Of a stretch of DNA of 64,000 nucleotides, positions 17,424-26,145 are shown one piece after another. The DNA comes from Anaerocolumna xylanovorans DSM 12503 (GTDB lineage: Bacteria; Bacillota; Clostridia; Lachnospirales; Lachnospiraceae). The DNA is taken from contig NZ_FRFD01000010.1 in assembly GCF_900143645.1 (NCBI RefSeq), positions 215,406 through 279,405 of the forward strand, read 5' to 3'. Positions within the stretch are counted from its first letter, which is position 1, and the number at the start of each line of letters is the position of its first letter. The position numbers were made by a program, and so were the translations under genes. The notes under the pieces were generated by a model. It was not told the DNA's origin. It was given only the letters and a program-made list of their open reading frames with translations, and ran no database searches.

Positions 17424-18080
17424 ATGAAAAAATTCAAATTTACAGATATCGGTATCGGTCTATTATTTGCACTGTTCTTTCTCTCTGCGGGGGTAATTCT
17501 TGCAGTGAATTTCAGACCGCTTTATTATTTTGACATAAAAAATCTGGACATAGCAAAGACCTCCGGTATAGAGGCCTCTGTTATCAAAGAAAATTATGAT
17601 GCACTGATTGATTATAATTCTCCTTTTTTTAAAGGAGAGCTTGAGTTTCCTACACTCCCCTCCTCTGCCCCTGCTCTGGAGCATTTTAAGGAGGTCAAGA
17701 GTTTGTTTCTGTCCTTTTATTTTATCTGCGGCGTAATTGCCGTACTGCTTCTGATAATTATTCTTTATAAGAAAAAAATCAAAGATTACAGCTATCTCGT
17801 CCCTTCCGCCGTTACTGTTTTAGTATTGCCGCTTCTTGTGGCTCTGGCTTGTGCGGTTAATTTTGACAAGCTATTTATTGTATTCCATAAGATTTTTTTC
17901 CGCAATGATTATTGGCTCTTTGATCCGGCTACAGACCCTATTATCAACCTGCTGCCGGATACCTACTTTATGCACTGCCTGCTTTTAATTATTGCTATTA
18001 TTCTTCTTGGAAGCTTTTGCTTATTTTTTGTTTCCCATATTATAAGGAAGAGTAATGATAAATTCCGTTCCAACACCTAG
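17424..18080 (+). CDS. TIGR01906 (DUF1461) membrane protein, Lit-like lipoprotein transacylase
   Basis: A 218-residue protein with four predicted membrane segments (about 10-29, 95-115, 124-146, 183-205) and family hallmarks EHFKEVK (His87) and FHKIFFRNDYWLFDPATDP (His155 near its start). In Enterococcus and Bacillus cereus a member of this family, Lit, moves an acyl chain within lipoproteins to give the lyso form; two conserved histidines are part of the proposed active site. Four lipoproteins are encoded in this window as possible substrates. The gene is alone, and its last 60 bp overlap the 3' end of phoR on the other strand. The family is clear; the Lit activity is inferred. Confidence 0.72.
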   Translation: MKKFKFTDIGIGLLFALFFLSAGVILAVNFRPLYYFDIKNLDIAKTSGIEASVIKENYDALIDYNSPFFKGELEFPTLPSSAPALEHFKEVKSLFLSFYFICGVIAVLLLIIILYKKKIKDYSYLVPSAVTVLVLPLLVALACAVNFDKLFIVFHKIFFRNDYWLFDPATDPIINLLPDTYFMHCLLLIIAIILLGSFCLFFVSHIIRKSNDKFRSNT

Positions 18081-19772
18081 GGTACTGTTTACCTGTATAT
18101 TGCCATTGTAAAGCTCTACAATATGTTTTACAATGGAAAGCCCAAGGCCGGTTCCGCCCTGCTTTCTCGAACGCCCCTTATCCACCCGGTAAAAGCGTTC
18201 AAAAATGCGGGGCAGATATTCCTTTTCGATTCCGATTCCCGTATCCTTAATACCCAGGACCAAATTATCTTCCTCTTCTTTCAGTGTAATGGTTATAGTC
18301 CCTTTTTCTGTGTATTTCACGGCATTATCAAGCAGGTTTATAAAAAGCTGCTTCATCCTGTCAGGATTGCAGTAAAAGGGTTTCAGATAAGGCTGCGGTT
18401 TAAAAACAATCTCTATGTCACCCGTTATTTTGGGCTGAAGCAGCTCGATAACCGCATTCACACTTTCATTGATATCTAAGGGAAGCCTTTCGTAATCTCT
18501 TTTTGACTCGATTTCCTGTAATAGCAGAATATCCTGAATAAGTGTAGAAAGTCTTTCAGCCTCAATATCTATAATGTCTAAGAAGCGGTTTGCCACTGCC
18601 TCTTCTTTTATAGCTCCGTTTTTTAAGGTATCGATAAAGCCCCTGATGGAAGTTAGCGGTGTTTTCAATTCATGGGTTACATTGGATACAAAATCTCTTC
18701 GCATATTCTCCAATTTCTTCAACTGGGTGATATCTTCTATAATTAAAAGTACGCCAAAGGACTTTTCCCCCTCTAACCCCAGCGGTGTACCGGTAACACG
18801 GATATAACGCATGGAATCTCCGGATATGCTTCCTTCTTTCATAACGCTTTTCTTTGTTTCCTTTACCTCATCCACCACATCAAACACAGCAGCATTCCGG
18901 AATACAGAATACAAAGACTGCCCTACTGCAATAGCCTTTCTGGTATGTTCTGTCTTTTCGAATGATTTGTTGAAAAAGAGTACTTCACTGCTGTCATCAA
19001 TGGCGACAACCCCTGCCTCCATACTGCTTAGCATTGCTTCCAGTTCCGCATTTCTATGAGTCAGAGTGGTTATTGTATTCTTAAAGTTAACCGCCATGAT
19101 ATTAAAGGAGCGGGCAAGCTTACCGACTACTGATTTATCCCTGGTATATATTTTGATATTATAATCCCCGTCCGATATTCTCTCCGCTGCCTTTGCAACT
19201 TCATTAATGGGCCTTGTCAAAAGCCCCGTAAAGATTGCTGCGGCAGCCATAGCTAACACCAGACATAAGAAAACAGTAATTACAAGAGAGCCTCCCAGTT
19301 TATCGGTCAAACCTTGTATTGTAGAAAAAGGCAGAGATATACGAATAACACCGCTAAAATCGGCTGTATTTACCGGAACTGCACTATAGGAATATTCCTG
19401 CTTCATCGTATTGGAATATCTGGTTACCGATACGCTTTCCCCTTTTAAGGCTCTTTGTACCTCTTCCCTGGACTTATGGTTTTCCAGTTTGTCGTTTGTG
19501 TCGGAATCGGCAACGACATTCCCGTCTTTGTCAATTATGGTAATTCTGCAACCATATTTATCCCCATACTTACCTGCAAATGCATCATAGTCCTGGGATG
19601 TTTCAAATCCGGTCACGGTAAATAAGTCTGCCACCATCTTAGCCTGTGCCAGATAACGTTCTTCACTCTGATTGTATAAATAGTCTGAGGTTTCATTCCA
19701 AAACAGTATTCCCGCTATCCCAAGAGCCAGAATAATGGTTGCCAGATAACTGATATAAAGTTTTTTCTGCAT
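18021..19772 (-). CDS. phoR: PhoR-type phosphate sensor histidine kinase
   Basis: A membrane sensor kinase of 583 residues. It has two membrane segments (about 5-25 and 162-184) around an extracytoplasmic domain, then HAMP, PAS (about 245-350), HisKA with the phospho-accepting His367 in VTHELKTPLTSIRG, and an ATPase domain (GIKDTGIGIEKEYLPRIFERF, GGTGLGLSIVKHIVEL). An in-frame TTG at 19808 opens the frame earlier, but GGAGGT lies about 12 nt before the ATG at 19772, so I choose the latter. It is the last gene of pstSCAB-phoU-phoB-phoR. Its last 60 bp overlap the convergent Lit-like gene. Confidence 0.93.
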   Translation of the reverse strand: MQKKLYISYLATIILALGIAGILFWNETSDYLYNQSEERYLAQAKMVADLFTVTGFETSQDYDAFAGKYGDKYGCRITIIDKDGNVVADSDTNDKLENHKSREEVQRALKGESVSVTRYSNTMKQEYSYSAVPVNTADFSGVIRISLPFSTIQGLTDKLGGSLVITVFLCLVLAMAAAAIFTGLLTRPINEVAKAAERISDGDYNIKIYTRDKSVVGKLARSFNIMAVNFKNTITTLTHRNAELEAMLSSMEAGVVAIDDSSEVLFFNKSFEKTEHTRKAIAVGQSLYSVFRNAAVFDVVDEVKETKKSVMKEGSISGDSMRYIRVTGTPLGLEGEKSFGVLLIIEDITQLKKLENMRRDFVSNVTHELKTPLTSIRGFIDTLKNGAIKEEAVANRFLDIIDIEAERLSTLIQDILLLQEIESKRDYERLPLDINESVNAVIELLQPKITGDIEIVFKPQPYLKPFYCNPDRMKQLFINLLDNAVKYTEKGTITITLKEEEDNLVLGIKDTGIGIEKEYLPRIFERFYRVDKGRSRKQGGTGLGLSIVKHIVELYNGNIQVNSTLGVGTEFIITLPYNMGNKK

Positions 19773-19832
19773 TTTTTCAACCCAACCTCCATGCTGCGGG
19801 TGTCGCAAATATGAGCACCAGCATATATTTGT

Positions 19833-19862
19833 GTGTGAATTATGTTTCTTAATAATTCACAC
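19833..19862 (-). other. Perfect stem-loop between phoB and phoR
   Basis: GTGTGAATTA and TAATTCACAC form a perfect 10-bp stem with a 10-nt loop, just after the phoB stop and before phoR. No T-run follows, so it looks like a processing or stability element more than a terminator. Confidence 0.7.
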
Positions 19863-19868
19863 TCTCCT

Positions 19869-20573
19869 TTAAGCAAACTTATACCCCATCCCCCTTACCG
19901 TTTTGATATAAACCGGATGGCTTTCATCCTTTTCTATCTTCTTTCTAAGATTACTTACATGTACATCGACGGTTCTGGTCTCTCCGATATAATCATATCC
20001 CCAAACCTTTTCAAGAAGATTATCCCTGGTAAATACAATTCCTCTGTTTTTTGCCAATAAATATAAAAGCTCGAATTCCTTAAAGGAAAGTTCTACGGAG
20101 TCTCCGTCAAGGGTTACTGTCCTTCTGGAACGGTTGATTTCCAAATGGTCAATGATGAGCCTCTCCTCTTTATCATCCTTATCTTCACTAACTTTTGCTA
20201 TTCCTTCCGTTCTTCTTAAAACAGCCTTAATACGGGCTGACAGCTCATGGATACCAAAAGGTTTTACCAGGTAGTCGTCTGATCCGACTTCAAGGCCTAC
20301 TACCTTGCTGATTTCATCTCCCTTTGCCGTCAGAAAGATAACGGGAATGGTCCGGTAATTCTTATCTGCCCGGATTCTTCTCAATACCTCAATACCGTCC
20401 ATACCCGGAAGCATCCAGTCCAATAGTACAATATCAACCTTTTGGGCGGCCAATATCTCAAGGGCATGCTCACCGGATTCTGCCTTTAATACACGGTAGC
20501 CATCCCTTTCCAGGTTATAGGCCAATAACTCCAATATATGTTCTTCGTCATCTACTGCCAGTATTGTTTTCAT
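19869..20573 (-). CDS. phoB: PhoB/PhoP-family response regulator
   Basis: A 234-residue OmpR-class regulator. The receiver domain (1-120) has acidic residues DDEE near residue 8, phospho-acceptor Asp52 in LLDWMLPGMDG and the lysine in YLVKPFG. The winged-helix DNA-binding domain (about 135-234) ends VDVHVSNLRKKIE...VRGMGYKFA. It lies between phoU and phoR. By family and context it should bind the Pho box before pstS when phosphate is low. Confidence 0.95.
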   Translation of the reverse strand: MKTILAVDDEEHILELLAYNLERDGYRVLKAESGEHALEILAAQKVDIVLLDWMLPGMDGIEVLRRIRADKNYRTIPVIFLTAKGDEISKVVGLEVGSDDYLVKPFGIHELSARIKAVLRRTEGIAKVSEDKDDKEERLIIDHLEINRSRRTVTLDGDSVELSFKEFELLYLLAKNRGIVFTRDNLLEKVWGYDYIGETRTVDVHVSNLRKKIEKDESHPVYIKTVRGMGYKFA

Positions 20574-20598
20574 GAAAACTCTCCTTATATGGATTTAT

Positions 20599-21246
20599 TT
20601 ATCCGACGGTTAGATCTCCCGTGACAATGTAGGTTATCCATTCCGCTATATTGGTGGCATGATCTGCCATTCTCTCCAGATATTTTATAATCATCAGATA
20701 ACATACGCATTGAGGCACCAGCTCCGGCTTGTTTTGCATTGTCAGCGACAGCTCATCTGTAATTTTCTCAAAATCATTGTCCACTTCATCATCTGCCTCT
20801 ATAACAGCTTTTGCTTTTTCAAGGTCCGCCTCTACAAAGCTGTCGATAGTATTAATTACCATCTTTTTCATCGCTTCTATCATAAGTTCAAGGGATTTTG
20901 GTTCTTCCATCTGAGGATACTTGCTAAGTTTGATAATATACTCCGAAATATCCGCACATTGGTCAGCAATACGCTCAATATCCGTTATGATTTTCATAAT
21001 AGAAGTTATCTTTCTCAAATCAGATGCCAACGGCTGCTGTTTTGCAATGATATTGACACATTCCCTCTCAATATGCTGCTCCAGCAGGTCAATCTCATCA
21101 TCTCTGTCTATGATTTTCTTTGCCTTTTCAATGTCTTTCTCATAAAGGGCTCCTATCATCTCATTCATAGACAGCTCTAATATACTTCCCATCTTTATTA
21201 CATCATTATTTAACTCCTCCAATTGTGCGAGAAAAGTCTGTCTCAT
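20599..21246 (-). CDS. phoU: Phosphate signalling protein PhoU
   Basis: A 215-residue helical protein made of two three-helix repeats, each with the metal-binding acidic motif (KIIDRDDEIDLLE at about 40-52 and AVIEADDEVDNDFE at about 145-158). PhoU links the PstSCAB transporter to PhoR and keeps the regulon off when phosphate is plentiful. It lies between pstB and phoB. It is the usual length for the family. Confidence 0.96.
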   Translation of the reverse strand: MRQTFLAQLEELNNDVIKMGSILELSMNEMIGALYEKDIEKAKKIIDRDDEIDLLEQHIERECVNIIAKQQPLASDLRKITSIMKIITDIERIADQCADISEYIIKLSKYPQMEEPKSLELMIEAMKKMVINTIDSFVEADLEKAKAVIEADDEVDNDFEKITDELSLTMQNKPELVPQCVCYLMIIKYLERMADHATNIAEWITYIVTGDLTVG

Positions 21247-21358
21247 CCGCTTTCGCTCCTATCTGCCCTGATAAGGGCTATTTGATTATCCTTATAATAG
21301 CATTTTCCTGCTTATTTGCAAGTCTTTCCACTATTTTAATAAATATTTTTACCCGGTA

Positions 21359-22117
21359 TCAGCCAAATCTTCCTGTGATATAATCTTCTGTTTTCTTATT
21401 GACCGGCTTATTAAATATCTGTTCCGTATCCCCGTATTCGATTACCTCTCCTGTTAGGAAAAAGGCTGTTTTATCGGATATACGTCCGGCCTGCTGCATA
21501 TTATGGGTTACTATGATTATAGTATACTGTTTCTTTAATTCTGTAGCAAGGTCTTCAATTTTAATTGTAGATATGGGGTCAAGCGCTGAGGTAGGTTCAT
21601 CCATTAATATAACCTCCGGTTCAATTGCCAGAGTTCTGGCTATACAGACTCTCTGCTGCTGACCGCCGGATACTGCCAGGGCACTTTTCTTTAGCTTATC
21701 CTTTACCTCATCCCAAATAGCTGCCTGCCGTAAAGATTTCTCTACTATCTCGTCTAATGCACTCTTTTTCTTAACACCATGTATTCTGGGACCGTAAGCC
21801 ACATTATCGTAGATACTCATAGGAAAGGGATTTGGCTGCTGAAATACCATGCCGACTCTTGATCTTAACATAATAGCATCAAAATCCTTATAAATATCCA
21901 CACCGTCTAATGTTACCTCTCCCTCTATCTTAACTCCTTCTATCAGGTCATTCATTCGGTTTAAGGTCTTTAAAAAGGTAGACTTACCACAGCCTGAAGG
22001 TCCTATAAAAGCTGTAATCTTCCCTTGTTCTATACTCATGTTTATTTTTTTAAGGGCCTGAAAATTGCCATAGAACAAATCCAGATCCTTGACCGTGAAT
22101 TTCACTTTATCGCTCAA
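21359..22117 (-). CDS. pstB: Phosphate import ATP-binding protein PstB
   Basis: The ATPase of the phosphate ABC importer. Walker A is GPSGCGKST, the signature is VSGGQQQRVCIAR, and Walker B is VILMDEPTSALDP. The frame opens at an ATG at 22153, but AGGAGG lies 7 nt before a TTG at 22117, giving 252 residues beginning with SDKVKFTVKDL, the usual PstB length; the longer start lacks a ribosome site. It is 42 bp after pstA. Confidence 0.96.
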   Translation of the reverse strand: MSDKVKFTVKDLDLFYGNFQALKKINMSIEQGKITAFIGPSGCGKSTFLKTLNRMNDLIEGVKIEGEVTLDGVDIYKDFDAIMLRSRVGMVFQQPNPFPMSIYDNVAYGPRIHGVKKKSALDEIVEKSLRQAAIWDEVKDKLKKSALAVSGGQQQRVCIARTLAIEPEVILMDEPTSALDPISTIKIEDLATELKKQYTIIIVTHNMQQAGRISDKTAFFLTGEVIEYGDTEQIFNKPVNKKTEDYITGRFG

Positions 22118-22159
22118 AACATATCCTCCTGTTATTAAAATCCTGTGAATCAAACACTA

Positions 22160-23314
22160 TCAGCCGTTACCGGTTTTCTTTAAAAATTGCCTTGTTATCA
22201 TTTTGGAAGCAATGTTTAACAGTATGATCAGAACCAGTAATACTACTGCGATAGAACTTGCAGAGCTTAAATCGCCTGTTTCTTTTATAAGCCAATACAT
22301 CTTAGTGGTCAGCGTTGCTGCAGATGACTTTCCGCCTATTAAGCCTTCCGGTATCTGTGCTACTGTACCTGCTGTAAAGATTAAGGCCGCTGATTCTCCG
22401 ACTATTCTGCCGATACTAAGAATTACTGCTACCAGGATGCCAGGCAATGCTCCGGGCAGGATAATCTTTGCGATTGTCTGCAGCTTCGTTGCTCCAAGTC
22501 CGTAGGAACCTTCCCTATAGGATCTGGGTATTTCTTTCAGTGCTTCTTCTGTGGTCGAAATGATGGTCGGAAGAAGTAAAATACTAAGGGTTAAAGACCC
22601 TGCAAGAATAGAATACTGCATTTTAAGAGTCTGTACGAATAAAAGCATTCCGAAAAGTCCATATATAATGGAAGGAATACCGGCCAGGTTCTGGATGGCA
22701 AACCTTATGCTTCGAAGAATCCGCCCGGGCTTTGCATATTCATTCAGATAGATTGCCGCGCTGATTCCAATGGGTCCTGCGATTGCAAGTGATAACAGGA
22801 TAATATAGATAGTTGATACGAACATCGGCACAATACCGCCGCCGGGTCTTGTTACCTTAAGCCGGAGGGTTCCGTCACTGTCCTTTAACAGCTTTAAGGC
22901 GTCTGTATAGGATAAATCCTCTGTATTGTCAGCTCCTATCTTAGTGATCGTATCATCCTTTTTCAAATCATAGGATTCATTCTTCATATTTACTGCCTTA
23001 TGAACCGCAGAATTCTTCTCTATCTTTGTTATAACCAGGTTCTTATCTCCTTCTTTGACAGTAATGCCAAGAGAAGAAATATACCCCTCTGCGCCGTCTC
23101 CCGCTTTACTTGCATCAGCCTTCACATTTACAAAGGTGGTCTTGTTATCCCAGTTCCTGGTCAGGAAGTTAAAGTTAATACCAGGTATCCCTTTATATAA
23201 AATGAAACCTATGATTATAAATAGGATACTTATAGTAACTGCGGTGGCAAGATAGATCAGACTTCTTAAAAAACCATCTTTCATTTTTCTATTGTTCCAA
23301 TTTTTAGTGTTCAT
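22160..23314 (-). CDS. pstA: Phosphate ABC transporter permease PstA with a PDZ-like extracytoplasmic insertion
   Basis: The protein has 384 residues, about 90-100 more than usual for PstA. The first membrane segment (about 16-40) is followed not by the next one but by an insertion, residues about 55-158. Within it, 76-158 reads like an HtrA-type PDZ domain: GYISSLGITV, NLVITKIEKNSAVHKA, LKKDDTITKIG, DALKLLKDSDGTLRLKVTRPG. The normal permease then continues at about 160 (GGIVPMFVSTIYIILLSLAI) with the EAA-loop region. The insertion should face the outside of the membrane, near where PstS docks. The rest of the operon is ordinary. Confidence 0.93.
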   Translation of the reverse strand: MNTKNWNNRKMKDGFLRSLIYLATAVTISILFIIIGFILYKGIPGINFNFLTRNWDNKTTFVNVKADASKAGDGAEGYISSLGITVKEGDKNLVITKIEKNSAVHKAVNMKNESYDLKKDDTITKIGADNTEDLSYTDALKLLKDSDGTLRLKVTRPGGGIVPMFVSTIYIILLSLAIAGPIGISAAIYLNEYAKPGRILRSIRFAIQNLAGIPSIIYGLFGMLLFVQTLKMQYSILAGSLTLSILLLPTIISTTEEALKEIPRSYREGSYGLGATKLQTIAKIILPGALPGILVAVILSIGRIVGESAALIFTAGTVAQIPEGLIGGKSSAATLTTKMYWLIKETGDLSSASSIAVVLLVLIILLNIASKMITRQFLKKTGNG

Positions 23315-23329
23315 TTAGACCTCTTTCGC

Positions 23330-23392
23330 GAATATCCAATCTACGATTGGATATTCCTGAATAAGTAATTGAAAATTGCTTTTTAATTTTCA
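23330..23392 (-). other. Two tandem stem-loops between pstC and pstA
   Basis: GAATATCCAAT and ATTGGATATTC (23330-23340 and 23346-23356) form a perfect 11-bp stem with a 5-nt loop. TGAAAATT and AATTTTCA (23370-23377 and 23385-23392) form a second 8-bp stem. Neither has a strong T-run. They fill most of the 95-bp gap and may set RNA processing or the ratio of the two permeases. Confidence 0.75.
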
Positions 23393-23409
23393 CAAAAGCT
23401 CCTCCTGAT

Positions 23410-24330
23410 TTATCTTAAAGGGCCTTCATTCCCAAGCCTTTTTGTCAGCCGGATCAAAGTAAAGTTAACGAGCATAATAAAAGTAAAAAGGACTACACCG
23501 GTGGCAAAGAGCATATCTTGATGCCTTCCGGATGCATAACTCATTTCCATGGCAATATTGGTAGTTAAAGGCCTTACTTTCGAGAATATACTGGTGGGAA
23601 GACCGCCGATATTATTTCCCGCAATCATCATAACCGCCATGGTTTCTCCGATAGCCCTGCCGATACCAAGCACGGTGGCTGTTAAGATTCCGGAACGGGC
23701 CGCCGGAACAACTGCTTTAAATATTGTCTGTATCTTGGAGGCACCAAGACCATAGGATGCTTCTCTGTAAGACTTCGGAACAGCACGGATGCTGCTTTCA
23801 CTTAAGGATATAATTGTAGGTAATACCATAATTGTCAGGACGCAGATAACAGCAAGCAAGGACTGTCCCTGTCCTGTAGGAGATATTTTATTAATCAAAG
23901 GGACGATGATTCCAAGACCGAAGGCTCCGTAGATAACGGACGGAATGCCGGCTAATAATTCTATTCCCGGCTTAATAACTGAAACTATTTTTTTAGGGGC
24001 TATTTCGGCAATGAATACAGCTGTCAATAAACCGATTGGAACCCCGAGCGCAATTGCGCCCAGGGTTGCAAGCAGGGATCCTACTATCATATAGAGTATT
24101 CCGAAGACGTTGTTATTCGGATCCCATTTTAATCCGGTTATAAATGATAGAAAGCTGTAAGCATCCTTTCCGAAGAAGGGTCTTAATCCTTTTGCGAATA
24201 CGAAGACGATTATTGCAATTACACTTAAGACACTGACCAATGCACTTAACAGAAATATCATTCGAAACAGTGTTTCCTTATATTCTACTGCTCTGCCCGC
24301 CTTATTTTGATTGCTTACATTCTTTTTCAT
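23410..24330 (-). CDS. pstC: Phosphate ABC transporter permease PstC
   Basis: A 306-residue membrane protein with six predicted segments and the conserved permease region SYREASYGLGASKIQTIFK. It is the usual length, unlike its partner PstA. Its start overlaps the pstS stop by one base (TAATG), so the two are translationally coupled. Confidence 0.95.
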   Translation of the reverse strand: MKKNVSNQNKAGRAVEYKETLFRMIFLLSALVSVLSVIAIIVFVFAKGLRPFFGKDAYSFLSFITGLKWDPNNNVFGILYMIVGSLLATLGAIALGVPIGLLTAVFIAEIAPKKIVSVIKPGIELLAGIPSVIYGAFGLGIIVPLINKISPTGQGQSLLAVICVLTIMVLPTIISLSESSIRAVPKSYREASYGLGASKIQTIFKAVVPAARSGILTATVLGIGRAIGETMAVMMIAGNNIGGLPTSIFSKVRPLTTNIAMEMSYASGRHQDMLFATGVVLFTFIMLVNFTLIRLTKRLGNEGPLR

Positions 24331-25250
24331 TAATCTAATTTTATTCCTCCGTGTTTTTCTACAAATGCCTGACCGTCATCACTTAAAGAAAATTCTACGA
24401 ATGCTTTTGCAGCAGCTGATGCCTTCGCTTCATCGTATACGAAGAGGAAAGGTCTTGAGAGTACATAGGTGCCTGATTTTGCATTTTCAGGAGTTCCTTC
24501 TACTCCATTTACAGTAAGGGCTTTTACAGTACTGTCAATGTAAGAAAAGGATACATAACCGATTGCATTTTCATTTCCTGCTACTGTTGTCTGAACACTA
24601 CCATTTCCTTCAGCTACTGTTGCATCCTCTGTTAAACCGCCTGCATCTTCCAACTTAACTAATTCTTCGAATGCGCTTCTTGTTCCGGAAGCACCTTCTC
24701 TGGATACTACTACAATAGTAGCATCTTTTCCGCCTACATCTTTCCAGTTCGTAATCTGACCGGAGAATATCTTTGCGAGATCTTCTACACTGATGTCTGT
24801 TAAAGTGTTAGCAGGATTTACAGCAATAGCGATTCCGTCATAAGCAAAGGTTACTTCCTTAAGGCCTGCTGATTTTTCATCATCCTTTAAATCTCTGGAA
24901 GATGCACCGATGTCATTTGCTCCTGCAATAGAATCTGAAATACCTGCTGATGAACCGGTTCCTGTGTAGTTGATTGTTACATCAGGATTGGAAGCAGTAA
25001 ATTCATCAATCATATCATTTAAGATTTTTTCAACGGATGTAGAACCTGTTATGGTTACTGTACCGGATAAATTGTCTGTAGAAGATGTATCATCTGTTGC
25101 GGCAGGTGTTTCTGTAGCTGCCTGTGTAGGTTCTGTTGTGGTATTATCGGATGTATTGCTATTTGTATTATTGGTTTTTCCGCATCCTCCAAGAACACCT
25201 ACAAGTGCAATCGTTAAAAGAACTGCCAGAACTTTATTTTTTAGCTTCAT
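24330..25250 (-). CDS. pstS: Phosphate-binding lipoprotein PstS
   Basis: A 306-residue lipoprotein with a signal peptide ending GVLGGC (lipid-anchored Cys23), a Thr/Asn/Ser-rich linker to about residue 60, and a periplasmic-binding fold. Phosphate-contacting segments TITGSTSVEKI, GTGSSAGISD and SREGASGTRSAFEEL are present. It is the first gene of the pst-pho operon and follows a Pho box about 105 bp upstream. Confidence 0.95.
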   Translation of the reverse strand: MKLKNKVLAVLLTIALVGVLGGCGKTNNTNSNTSDNTTTEPTQAATETPAATDDTSSTDNLSGTVTITGSTSVEKILNDMIDEFTASNPDVTINYTGTGSSAGISDSIAGANDIGASSRDLKDDEKSAGLKEVTFAYDGIAIAVNPANTLTDISVEDLAKIFSGQITNWKDVGGKDATIVVVSREGASGTRSAFEELVKLEDAGGLTEDATVAEGNGSVQTTVAGNENAIGYVSFSYIDSTVKALTVNGVEGTPENAKSGTYVLSRPFLFVYDEAKASAAAKAFVEFSLSDDGQAFVEKHGGIKLD

Positions 25251-25353
25251 TATTTCTTTCCTCCTTGATTTGGGATCCCCCTGTTATGTTTCTTTGTTGT
25301 TCTATTTACATTTTTCATTCTACTATCCTTTTGTAATCCATGTATTTTTGAAA

Positions 25354-25371
25354 TGTAAAGTTTCTGTAAAG
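25354..25371 (-). promoter_or_regulatory. Pho box before pstS
   Basis: On the minus strand CTTTACA occurs twice, 11 bp apart (CTTTACAGAAACTTTACA), the spacing of PhoB/PhoP direct repeats. It lies 104 bp upstream of pstS in the 348-bp gap 25251-25598 shared with the divergent dCMP deaminase gene. Confidence 0.75.
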
Positions 25372-25531
25372 TCTCTTAAGCCTCATAAAATCTGCAAATT
25401 ATTATTACATAGTACCATTTTTACCAAAACATATTAAAAACAACCGGGAACCCCTGCTCTTTTTTTCTTTAACTTTTCCGTCAACTTAACAATTATTTCT
25501 CTATTCTTAAGTATTTCCTTCTTATTTTAAA

Positions 25532-25560
25532 TTTACTTACTTCTTTTCCTATGTTAAAAT
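25532..25560 (+). promoter_or_regulatory. Possible promoter of the dCMP deaminase gene
   Basis: TTTACT and TAAAAT are separated by 17 bp, 39 bp before the start codon. The -35 is a poor match, so this is tentative. Confidence 0.4.
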
Positions 25561-25598
25561 AAATTCATATTTGATGAGCGAATCAGGAGGATAAGGGA

Positions 25599-26078
25599 AT
25601 GAAAAAGCAAGACTATATTACCTGGGATGAATATTTTATGGGCATTGCTATCTTTTCTGCCGAAAGAAGCAAAGACCCCAGCACCAGTGTCGGCGCATGT
25701 ATTGTAAGTGAAGATAATAAGATTCTCTCCGTTGGTTATAACGGTATGCCTATCGGCTGTTCGGACGACGAATTTTCCTGGGAACGGGAGGGGAACCCTC
25801 TTGATACCAAATATTTTTATGTCTGCCATGCTGAAATGAATGCTATCTTAAATTATACCGGTCCTTATATGAAAGGTGCGAAGCTTTATGTCACCTTATT
25901 CCCCTGCAACGAATGTACAAAAGCTATCATTCAAAAGGGTATCAGTGAGATTATTTATCTTTCAGACAAGTATGCCGATACGAATGCTACAAGAGCCGCC
26001 AAGAAAATGCTTGATGCAACCGGTATCACTTACCGGAAGTACCAGCCCATAAACCGTGAAATCACAATTTCATTATGA
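25599..26078 (+). CDS. comEB: Deoxycytidylate (dCMP) deaminase
   Basis: A 159-residue zinc deaminase that converts dCMP to dUMP for thymidylate synthesis. The zinc and catalytic residues are His77 and Glu79 in CHAEMN and Cys103/Cys106 in PCNEC. The Gly/Asn loop SVGYNGMPIGC that binds the nucleotide is present. AGGAGG lies before the ATG. It is divergent from pstS and 67 bp upstream of an amidase gene in the same direction. Confidence 0.93.
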   Translation: MKKQDYITWDEYFMGIAIFSAERSKDPSTSVGACIVSEDNKILSVGYNGMPIGCSDDEFSWEREGNPLDTKYFYVCHAEMNAILNYTGPYMKGAKLYVTLFPCNECTKAIIQKGISEIIYLSDKYADTNATRAAKKMLDATGITYRKYQPINREITISL

Positions 26079-26145
26079 TGCACGGCGGGGAAAACACCGC
26101 ATGGGATGATAATGCATAAGAACTACAGAAGAGGAATATACCCCC

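Noticed and set aside
19773..19808. Upstream TTG start for phoR
   Set aside because: It would place GGAGGT inside the coding sequence and has no ribosome site of its own; the ATG at 19772 fits better.
25554..25829. 91-codon minus-strand frame opposite the dCMP deaminase
   Set aside because: Antisense to the conserved zinc-deaminase sequence and without a ribosome site.
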